Source: Lysinibacillus composti | GTDB lineage: Bacteria > Bacillota > Bacilli > Bacillales_A > Planococcaceae | Reading direction: 5' to 3' | DNA: 64,000 nt | Assembly: GCF_016908465.1 (NCBI RefSeq) | Contig: NZ_JAFBDY010000002.1 | Span: 216,734-280,733 of the forward strand | In this document: positions 17,037-24,360 of the stretch, one piece after another | How positions within the stretch are numbered: position 1 is the stretch's first letter | How the letters are laid out: each line of letters begins with the position of its first letter | The notes under the pieces: generated by a model | Databases searched by the model: none | The model's input: the letters and a program-made list of their open reading frames with translations, nothing else | Told to the model about the DNA's origin: nothing | Translations under genes and position numbers: made by a program

Positions 17037-17387
17037 TTAACCTCGCCAAGCATTCATGCCACCTCGAACGTTCGTGACGTTTGCATAACCTAACTTTTTT
17101 AGTTGTTTACAAGCTTGTGAGCTTCGCATACCGCTTTGACAAATGACAATAATTTCTTTGTCTTTTGGAAGTTTTGAAAAATCAGACCCTAATGGTATAT
17201 TTTTAAATTGACGAATACTTTGAGATTTAAATTCGCGCGGTGTTCGTACATCAATAAATACTTTATCTTGGTCATTTAAAATACCTTTAAGGGTATCTGT
17301 CGAAATTGTTCTTGTACCTTTAGCTGGTTTCATTCGCCAAATGAAAAAGATTACGACAATTAATATAAGTAGCCAACCTACCATCAT
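17037..17387 (-). CDS. Membrane-anchored rhodanese
   Basis: 116 residues. An N-terminal membrane helix (residues ~3-18, VGWLLILIVVIFFIW) is followed by a rhodanese domain with FIDVRTPREFKSQSI, active loop CQSGMRS (Cys83) and GGMNAWRG. The helix places the catalytic domain at the membrane, probably on the cytoplasmic face given the RMKPAKGTR basic stretch after it. A CstR-type operator (17399-17414) lies immediately upstream, overlapping the ribosome-binding region GGGAGGTGAA. It is the first structural gene after the regulator. Confidence 0.85.
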   Translation of the reverse strand: MMVGWLLILIVVIFFIWRMKPAKGTRTISTDTLKGILNDQDKVFIDVRTPREFKSQSIRQFKNIPLGSDFSKLPKDKEIIVICQSGMRSSQACKQLKKLGYANVTNVRGGMNAWRG

Positions 17388-17398
17388 TTCACCTCCCT

Positions 17399-17414
17399 AT
17401 ACGGGTATGGGTAT
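17399..17414 (-). promoter_or_regulatory. Candidate CstR operator upstream of membrane rhodanese gene
   Basis: Minus-strand ATACCCATACCCGTAT. The outer arms match the other three sites, but the right half has CCCGTAT in place of GGGGTAT. Confidence 0.55.
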
Positions 17415-17446
17415 ATTTTTGTTTAAAAATTAAAAGTCGATAGAAG

Positions 17447-17710
17447 CTAACGACTTTTAACAAACAGATTCACTGCTTCTTGAATTGATTCGTTCACGGC
17501 TTCTTCGTCACCCTCAGCTTCTCTAATACATTCCAATAAATTCTGACTAACAATTATACCAATTGAACGATCTACACCTGTACGGACAGCAGAGAGTTGT
17601 GTGATTACGGCCTTGCAATCTTTGCCATCCTCCATCATTTTCAAAATGCCTCGAAGCTGACCTTCTATACGTTTAATACGATTTTTGACTTTATCGTCAT
17701 ATGAATTCAA
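17447..17710 (-). CDS. cstR: CsoR/CstR-family persulfide-sensing repressor
   Basis: 87 residues from TTG 17710, eight bases after AAGGAGG. All-helical CsoR fold: VKNRIKRIEGQLRGILKMMEDGKDC (Cys32) and LLEC (Cys61). In copper-sensing CsoR the second cysteine is preceded by His-x3-Cys; here the position is Asn57 (SQNLLEC), so the copper site is incomplete. Two cysteines without the His is the CstR pattern, where the thiols form di- or trisulfide links in the presence of persulfide. Adjacent rhodanese, TusA and dioxygenase-like genes support this. Its own operator is at 17760-17775, suggesting autorepression. Confidence 0.85.
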   Translation of the reverse strand: MNSYDDKVKNRIKRIEGQLRGILKMMEDGKDCKAVITQLSAVRTGVDRSIGIIVSQNLLECIREAEGDEEAVNESIQEAVNLFVKSR

Positions 17711-17759
17711 TTTGTCTGCCTCCTTCTCAACTGTTTGTTTGTTGCTATAGTCACATATT

Positions 17760-17775
17760 ATACCTATAGGGGTAT
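17760..17775 (-). promoter_or_regulatory. Candidate CstR operator upstream of the regulator gene
   Basis: ATACCTATAGGGGTAT, the clearest copy of the shared 16-bp site, about 50 bp upstream of the TTG start. Confidence 0.75.
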
Positions 17776-17831
17776 ATTGTCAACCGATGAACAATAAATA
17801 TTTTAATTTTACTTAAGTTCATGAAGTTAAA

Positions 17832-17862
17832 AAAAAGCTGTCCGGAAATTTACAGACAGCTT
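17832..17862 (-). terminator. Terminator of the HK-CheR operon
   Basis: AAGCTGTC / GACAGCTT stem; on the minus strand it is followed by a run of T (complement of AAAAAA). Confidence 0.85.
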
Positions 17863-17871
17863 CAAATGTTC

Positions 17872-18738
17872 TTATTTAACTTTTCTATAGATTTTCTGTT
17901 TTTTACTTACGTCTTCATAGACATTAGCATAGTCCGTGTAATAAATGGTTTCTTTATCACCGAGTCCTAAGAATCCGAACATACCGAGGCTTTCATAAAA
18001 TAGTTCATGTACTTTATTTTGAAGGTCTTTATTAAAGTAGATTAAGACATTCCTACATAGGATTACATGAAATTCATTAAAGGAACTGTCCGTCACTAAA
18101 TTATGTTGGGCGAACACCACATTTTTCATTAAGCTATGGTCGAACTTTACTCCTGCATTTGTCACCTTATAATAATCGGAGAATGCACGCTGACCACCTG
18201 CTTGCATATAGTTCTGTGTATATTTCCGCATATGTTCCAGTGGAAAAAAGCCGTTTTTAGCGATTTTAAGAACATCCGAATTGATGTCCGTCGCATATAT
18301 TTTTGCCTTTTCATATAGACCTTCTTCTTGAAGTAAGATAGCCATTGAGTATACTTCTTCACCTGATGCACAACCAGCATGCCAGATGCGAATGGATGGA
18401 TAGGTTTTTAAAAGTGGTACAACGTTTTCTCGAAAATCTTTGAAGAACAACGGATCCCTAAACATTTCAGTAACATTTATTGAAAAGTCTGCGATTAATC
18501 GTTGTAAACAAGTAGGGTCATGTAACACTTTATTTAGAAGACTTGTAATGGTTGGTAATTTTTCGGCTTGCATTCGATGCTGTACCCTTCTTTTGATGGA
18601 AGGGTAAGCATAGTCACGGTAATCGTATCCACACCAAGCATATAACCCATCTAGCAACAATTTGATTTCAAGCTTTTCTAAATCATTTGTAGGTTCTTCA
18701 GTTAGTGTGTAATTACTGTCAGTATTGTTAAGGTTCAT
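17872..18738 (-). CDS. CheR-type protein-glutamate methyltransferase
   Basis: 288 residues. CheR N-terminal helical domain (KRRVQHRM, LIADFSINVTEMFRDPLFF) followed by the SAM-binding methyltransferase domain with IWHAGCASGEEVYSM (motif I), IYATDINSDVLKIAKNG, and NLVTDSSFNEFHVILCRNVLIYF. CheR methylates glutamates, classically on chemoreceptors. Here no receptor, CheA, CheB or CheW gene is nearby; it follows the hybrid histidine kinase by 23 bp and is last in the operon. The kinase has a receptor-like four-helix sensor and HAMP domain, so a regulatory link to that protein is plausible but unproven. Confidence 0.88.
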   Translation of the reverse strand: MNLNNTDSNYTLTEEPTNDLEKLEIKLLLDGLYAWCGYDYRDYAYPSIKRRVQHRMQAEKLPTITSLLNKVLHDPTCLQRLIADFSINVTEMFRDPLFFKDFRENVVPLLKTYPSIRIWHAGCASGEEVYSMAILLQEEGLYEKAKIYATDINSDVLKIAKNGFFPLEHMRKYTQNYMQAGGQRAFSDYYKVTNAGVKFDHSLMKNVVFAQHNLVTDSSFNEFHVILCRNVLIYFNKDLQNKVHELFYESLGMFGFLGLGDKETIYYTDYANVYEDVSKKQKIYRKVK

Positions 18739-18761
18739 TTCCCGAAATTAACCCCTTTATA

Positions 18762-21700
18762 TTAATATAGCCATACTTTGATTAATGAAATGAGTTGGTC
18801 AGGTTCAACTGGTTTTGCAATATAATCAGATGCACCAATACTTAAGCATTTTTCGCGATCTTCTCTCATCGCCTTTGCTGTTAAGGCAATTATTGGTAAT
18901 TGGATGAATTGAGTGTTTTCTCTTATTCTTTGAATTGCTTCATACCCATCCATTTCTGGCATCATAATATCCATTAACACGAGGTCAACATCAGGATGAT
19001 CTTCTAGCATTTTCAAGCTCTCTAACCCGTTTTCAGCGAAAATTACTTCCATCCCAGCAGTTTCAAGTACACTAGAGAGTGCAAAGACGTTGCGAATATC
19101 GTCATCAACGAGAAGGATTTTTTTACCTTTTAAGTCTGAATTTGTGCTGAAATAACCGATTTCATCTACATTTTCTATTGCTGAATATTCTTGTTCTTTT
19201 AAATAAAGGTCTAATTCGGCTTTTAATCTTTCTGGTGAATACTCATTTTTAATGATGATCGTATGAGCATATTTATTCAATTTCATTTCTTCTTTACTTG
19301 TTAAATCACGACCAGTGTAGATAAACACTTTGATTTCATTGTGAAGGTCTTGTTTTTTAATCTCTTCTAATAAGTCAAAGCCACTTGTATCTGTCAAACC
19401 TAAATCAAGAATAATACAGTCAAATGGATTAACCTTTAGTAATTCAATGGCCTTCGTTCCCGTTGAAACAGCTTTAATAATAAAGTCCATGTCACCAATA
19501 AGTTCCATTAAACTATTTCGTTGATTTAAATCATCATCAACGATTAACAGGCGTTTAATTTCATTGTTTTTTCGTGTATCTTCATACGTTGTCACATCTT
19601 TTTTTGGCGTTTCAAGTTGAGGTTGAAGGTCACGCTGTTCTGAATCGCTATATACTGTTGCTGCAATTTCTTTATCAGTTATTGTATCTGTTTCATCTTG
19701 TACTTCCACATAGTCCCCAATTAAAAGTGAGAATTTACTTCCTTTTCCTTCTTCACTTTCTACAACTATTCTTCCACCTAAAAGTGTAGCAAGTTCTCTA
19801 CTAATCGATAAACCTAATCCAGTTCCACCAAATTTACGACTTGTTGTCCCATCTGCTTGCTGGAAGGCTTCAAAGATTAAGTCTTGTTTTTCTTTCGGAA
19901 TACCGATTCCCGTATCAATAACAGTGAATTCAAGGATCGTTTCATTTGTTTTAATATTCGAGAATGGATAAACACCAATTTCTAACTTTACTTCTCCCTG
20001 ATCCGTAAATTTAAAGGCATTAGATAACAGATTTTTAAGTATTTGTTGAATACGCACTTCATCACTAAAGATGGTTTGTGGGGTAGCAGATTTTACGACT
20101 ACATCAAAGTTTATCTGTTTGTTATCAGCAAGTGGCTTGAAGTTTGATTCAACGTATTCTACTAGATTGTTCAGTTTCACAATTCCTGGAATGATTTCTG
20201 TTTTACCTGACTCGATTTTTGCTAAATCTAAAATATTATTAATTAATACAAGTAAGTCATTACCTGATGAATAAATCGTTTTTGAATATTCTACTTGTTT
20301 AGATGATAGATTTCCGTTTGGATTATCAGCTAATAATTTAGATAATATAATTAAACTATTTAAAGGCGTACGCAATTCATGAGACATATTTGCTAGGAAC
20401 TCAGATTTGTATTTAGAGCTTAACGTCAGCTGCTCTGCTTTAATTTCAAGTTCTGCTTTTGCTTTTTCAACTTCTCGATTTGTTCGTTCAAATGCGATGT
20501 TTTGCTCTTCAAGTCTCTTTGCTTTTTCCTCTAATTCCGTATTTGTTTGTTCTAGCTCTTCTTGTTGCTGTTGAAGCTTTACTTCCGATTGACGTAATGC
20601 TTGCGTTTGTTCTTCTAATTCTTCATTTGTTGCTTTTAACTCTTCTTGTTGATTTTGAAGTTCTTCCGATTGTGCTTGAATTTCTTCCATTAATGTTTGT
20701 GATTCTTCAAGCAATTTTGCAAGTTGAATGCGACTAATCGTACTATCTAGAACAATACCTAAATGACGAATTAATTCTTCTAAAAAGCTTTTTTGAGTTT
20801 CAGTGTATGGGTGGAATGAAGCTAATTCTAATACGGCAATTACATGATCTTCAAAGCTTATTGGTAAAATATATAAGTTTAATGGTTTTGCTTCTCCTAA
20901 GCCAGAAGAAACTGAAATATAATCGGCTGGCACATCTGTTAAAATAATTGGTGTTTTTTCTAACGCAGCTTGGCCAATTAAACCTTCACCACTTTTTAAC
21001 GTATTTTTTACACGTTTTCTTTCTTTAAAGGCATAAGATGAAATAAGTTTATATGTTTCATTACTTGGATCGTCTAGGTCTTTAACATAGAAAACAGCAT
21101 GACTAGATTCTACTAATGGAACTACTTTTGACAGTAATACGCGTCCTAGAGACTCTAATTCAGTTGTTCCAGTAATTGCTGTTGAAATTTCAGCAATATT
21201 GGAATTTTTCCAAGTTAGCTCTTTTTCAATGTTCATTTGAGTTTCTAATGTCTCTGTCATTTGATTAAAAGCCTTAGCCATTTCATCGAACTCGTTATTT
21301 GCAATGATGTCAACTTTTGTTGTGAGTTCTACACGACCGTTGGAAATATTATTCATCAAATTCGACATCGAACTGACTCTTTTGGTGAATGGTAATATAT
21401 TTCGAAGTAAAATAATCATTATACCAATTACGACAAGGGCTAATATTACACAAGAAAAAATGATTAAATCCCTAAAGTCTTTTACCTTTTCTTGTAATGT
21501 AAAAGCTAAATTTTGATCGTAAGTTGTCGTGATTTTAGTCAGTAGATCCGAAAATTTTTGTTGAAGTGGTGCCGAATTTTCATCCATTAAGTTAAGCGCT
21601 TCTTCTTTTCTATCTTCTTGAATGTGTTCAACCACTTCATCTCTGTATAATTCGAAGTCACTATTTACTTTTATTAGCTGTTCAACGATCTGTTTTTGTT

Positions 21701-22010
21701 CAGCAGTCGTGACGTTTGAATCTAGCTTTTCTATTTGATTGTTAACTTTTTGTCCTTCAAGTTTCAACTCAGCGATTTCGGCATTTATAGAATCCTTTTG
21801 ATTAAATAAAACAATATTTCTTAGAAAAATTCCTTCATCTTTAACATTAGCCCGGATCTGCGCTGCTAAGACTGACATATCATAATTCGATTTAATTTCG
21901 TTATTTGCTTTACTTATCTGATTAACTTGATACCAACTTAATAAGAAAAGCAATAGTAGTAATAGTGGTAGAGTACCGATTGCTAATAAAAATTTTGTTC
22001 TAACTTTCAT
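18762..22010 (-). CDS. Hybrid sensor histidine kinase (4HB-HAMP-GAF-HisKA-HATPase-REC-REC)
   Basis: 1082 residues. TM1 ~6-27, extracellular four-helix-type sensor ~28-180, TM2 ~183-203, HAMP ~205-258, GAF ~275-420, long Q/E-rich coiled coil ~425-535, HisKA with SHELRTPL (phospho-acceptor His544), HATPase with NAFKFT, DTGIGIP and GGTGLGLS (~655-765), then two receiver domains with acceptor Asp869 and Asp1014. It should autophosphorylate on His544 and pass phosphate to its receivers and possibly to the REC domain of the c-di-GMP protein encoded just upstream (48-bp gap). Architecture like this is typical of complex signalling bacteria; the signal is unknown. Confidence 0.9.
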   Translation of the reverse strand: MKVRTKFLLAIGTLPLLLLLLFLLSWYQVNQISKANNEIKSNYDMSVLAAQIRANVKDEGIFLRNIVLFNQKDSINAEIAELKLEGQKVNNQIEKLDSNVTTAEQKQIVEQLIKVNSDFELYRDEVVEHIQEDRKEEALNLMDENSAPLQQKFSDLLTKITTTYDQNLAFTLQEKVKDFRDLIIFSCVILALVVIGIMIILLRNILPFTKRVSSMSNLMNNISNGRVELTTKVDIIANNEFDEMAKAFNQMTETLETQMNIEKELTWKNSNIAEISTAITGTTELESLGRVLLSKVVPLVESSHAVFYVKDLDDPSNETYKLISSYAFKERKRVKNTLKSGEGLIGQAALEKTPIILTDVPADYISVSSGLGEAKPLNLYILPISFEDHVIAVLELASFHPYTETQKSFLEELIRHLGIVLDSTISRIQLAKLLEESQTLMEEIQAQSEELQNQQEELKATNEELEEQTQALRQSEVKLQQQQEELEQTNTELEEKAKRLEEQNIAFERTNREVEKAKAELEIKAEQLTLSSKYKSEFLANMSHELRTPLNSLIILSKLLADNPNGNLSSKQVEYSKTIYSSGNDLLVLINNILDLAKIESGKTEIIPGIVKLNNLVEYVESNFKPLADNKQINFDVVVKSATPQTIFSDEVRIQQILKNLLSNAFKFTDQGEVKLEIGVYPFSNIKTNETILEFTVIDTGIGIPKEKQDLIFEAFQQADGTTSRKFGGTGLGLSISRELATLLGGRIVVESEEGKGSKFSLLIGDYVEVQDETDTITDKEIAATVYSDSEQRDLQPQLETPKKDVTTYEDTRKNNEIKRLLIVDDDLNQRNSLMELIGDMDFIIKAVSTGTKAIELLKVNPFDCIILDLGLTDTSGFDLLEEIKKQDLHNEIKVFIYTGRDLTSKEEMKLNKYAHTIIIKNEYSPERLKAELDLYLKEQEYSAIENVDEIGYFSTNSDLKGKKILLVDDDIRNVFALSSVLETAGMEVIFAENGLESLKMLEDHPDVDLVLMDIMMPEMDGYEAIQRIRENTQFIQLPIIALTAKAMREDREKCLSIGASDYIAKPVEPDQLISLIKVWLY

Positions 22011-22058
22011 GCCAACACGCTCCGTTTAATCTTTACATTTATTGATTCATTTCATCAT

Positions 22059-24131
22059 CTAATTCTTAATGCTTTCTTGATGAATACATGTTTCATATAC
22101 AAGAGCAATTGCATGAACCCGGTCAGAGACGTTTAGCTTTGATAGTATATTGGTAATATGATTTTTCACTGTATGTTCACTTATGACTAAGTGCTCAGAA
22201 ATCTCTTTATTACTTAAACCATCTACGATTAATCTAAAGACATCTAACTCTCGATTTGAAAGTGAATTTTCTATTTTTATTTGGTTAATTGCATGTTTTA
22301 AAATATCTTTATTTACCCCGATTTCTACATCAGGTTTTGGTTTGCTTGTGTGTTCAACTGCAGCGTTCGTTTTTGGTTGCTCCGCCGCTCTTTGTTCCCC
22401 ATAAGCTGATAAGAATTTTATGAAATCTTCAGGTTTTAACGGCTTACTATAAATATAGCCTTGTACCTCATTACATTGGAATTCTGTTAAAAGTTTTAGT
22501 TGATCGAGTCTTTCAACACCTTCTGCAATGACCTTCATGTTCAATTGTCGTGCCAGCCAAATAATTGACTCAACTATGACTCGACTATTGTTTTCGTTAC
22601 TCGCCAAATCTTGAATAAATGAATGGTCAATCTTAATCGTATCGAATGGGAATTTTTTTAAATAAGTTAATGATGAATAACCTGTTCCGTAATCATCAAG
22701 GCTAATCATGATTCCCATTTGCCGTATTTGAGTTAATGTTTGAGAAACAATGGCTTCATTCCCTAAAATGGCAGTTTCCGTAATTTCAATTTCAATTAGT
22801 TCAGGGGCTATTCGAGCATCGTGTAAAATTGTTTGAATTTGGTCAATAAAATTCCGTTGTACGAAATGCTGAGCTGAGAAATTAATGGCGATTCGCATTG
22901 AGGGCAAGCCCAACTCTTTCCAACGATTGATTTGCTCGCAAACGCTTTTAAGAACCCATTCGTCGATTTCAAGAATAAGGCCCATTTCTTCAGCAATCGG
23001 AATAAATTCCTCAGGTGAAACTGGTCCCCATTCTGGATGGTTCCAACGTAATAATGCTTCGGCACTCATGACTTTACCACTTTCAATATGTACCCTCGGT
23101 TGATAAACAAGTGAAAATTCGTTTCTTGCGATGGCTTTCCTCAAATCATTTTGCATGAGGAATGTGCGGTAGGATTGGATGTTCATGCCCGTATGGAACA
23201 CTTTATATTTGTTTTTCCCTTGTTCTTTCGCACGGTAAAGTGCAGCATCTGCATTTTTAATAATCGTATTAGAATCATCGCCATCATATGGGAAGACGGC
23301 TAATCCAATGCTCGTCGTAATATAAAATTCGTACTGATTAATAAGAAATGGTGCTTTAAATGCATGTAAGATGTTCTCCGCAACTTCTAAAGAACCCTCT
23401 CGGTCAGTATTAGGTAATAAAATGATAAACTCATCCCCACCTGCGCGGGCTACAAAGTCACCTTCTCGAACGATTGATGATAATCTTTTTGATACTTCTA
23501 TTAGTATACGGTCTCCCATTAAATGACCAAGTGAATCATTGACATATTTAAATCGGTCTAAGTCGATGAAAAGAATACCGAGTGATTTATTTGCAGCTTT
23601 TGCTCTATGGATATTGGTAACTAACTGTTCATTTAGCATCCTACGGTTTGGTAAGCCCGTTAACCCATCATGAAAGGCCATATGTTCGATTACCTTATTT
23701 TTTTCTTCAAGAGCATTTGTTTGTGCTTGTAACTGTTGACGTAACCGATACATTTCTACAAATCTTTCAACCTTTGATTTTAAGATCATCGGGTCAAAAG
23801 GCTTTAAAATATAATCAATTGCCCCAACAGAATACCCCATGAAAATATGCTCTGAATCCATATTATTTGCAGTAATAAATAGAATCGGGATATTTTTTGT
23901 TTTCTCTCGTGCCTTAATAATTTTGGCCGTACTAAAGCCATCCATTCCTGGCATTTGAACGTCTAATAAAATGACAGCAAAATCATATTTTAATAAATGT
24001 TTAAGCGCTTCTTCCCCAGATTGAGCTTTAATTAAATGATATTCTTCTCTTTCGATAATCGCTTCTAACGCAAGTAAATTTTCGGGTCGATCATCGACTA
24101 AAAGAATATTTACCTTCCCCTCATTTTCCAT
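22059..24131 (-). CDS. REC-GGDEF-EAL-LuxR-HTH response regulator
   Basis: 690 residues from ATG 24131 (MENEGKVNILLVDD), nine bases after GGAG; the ATG five codons upstream is badly placed. REC 6-~125 with Asp57; GGDEF ~150-310 with intact GGDEF (231-235) and an inhibitory I-site REGD (222-225); EAL ~325-575 with E358AL and later NFSA, EITET, DDYGTGYSS and EGVE motifs; C-terminal LuxR-type HTH ~624-685 (LSNRELDVFRLIVDGLSNKEISEHL). It could make and break c-di-GMP under phosphorylation control and also bind DNA. A DNA-binding output on a REC-GGDEF-EAL protein is unusual. Likely partner of the hybrid kinase downstream. Confidence 0.9.
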   Translation of the reverse strand: MENEGKVNILLVDDRPENLLALEAIIEREEYHLIKAQSGEEALKHLLKYDFAVILLDVQMPGMDGFSTAKIIKAREKTKNIPILFITANNMDSEHIFMGYSVGAIDYILKPFDPMILKSKVERFVEMYRLRQQLQAQTNALEEKNKVIEHMAFHDGLTGLPNRRMLNEQLVTNIHRAKAANKSLGILFIDLDRFKYVNDSLGHLMGDRILIEVSKRLSSIVREGDFVARAGGDEFIILLPNTDREGSLEVAENILHAFKAPFLINQYEFYITTSIGLAVFPYDGDDSNTIIKNADAALYRAKEQGKNKYKVFHTGMNIQSYRTFLMQNDLRKAIARNEFSLVYQPRVHIESGKVMSAEALLRWNHPEWGPVSPEEFIPIAEEMGLILEIDEWVLKSVCEQINRWKELGLPSMRIAINFSAQHFVQRNFIDQIQTILHDARIAPELIEIEITETAILGNEAIVSQTLTQIRQMGIMISLDDYGTGYSSLTYLKKFPFDTIKIDHSFIQDLASNENNSRVIVESIIWLARQLNMKVIAEGVERLDQLKLLTEFQCNEVQGYIYSKPLKPEDFIKFLSAYGEQRAAEQPKTNAAVEHTSKPKPDVEIGVNKDILKHAINQIKIENSLSNRELDVFRLIVDGLSNKEISEHLVISEHTVKNHITNILSKLNVSDRVHAIALVYETCIHQESIKN

Positions 24132-24300
24132 CAAAAAGCTCTCCATCCTTTATGTAAAAATATTATTTTAACGTTCTATAATAATACCATACTCAATTTT
24201 CAATGAGGAGTAATTTAGTAATATTTACACCAAGGTAAATTTTAACGGAAATGAGTACAAAGTATCATAACTGTTTCATTAGAAAGATAGATTCATATGA

Positions 24301-24342
24301 AATTTCTGATTGCGAACTATTTTTTTATCACAATCAGAAATT
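24301..24342 (-). terminator. Terminator of the PAS-GGDEF operon
   Basis: AATTTCTGATTG / CAATCAGAAATT perfect 12-bp stem with an 18-nt loop, about 20 bases past the stop. Confidence 0.65.
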
Positions 24343-24360
24343 AACTGACTTACTAGTGAG

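Noticed and set aside
17037..17049. Overlap of the free rhodanese gene with the membrane rhodanese gene
   Set aside because: The open frame reaches 17049, but AAGGAGG and ATG 17013 define a start downstream of the neighbour's stop.
17447..17710. Copper-sensing CsoR
   Set aside because: The His ligand two helical turns before the second Cys is Asn57, and all neighbours are sulfur-transfer genes.
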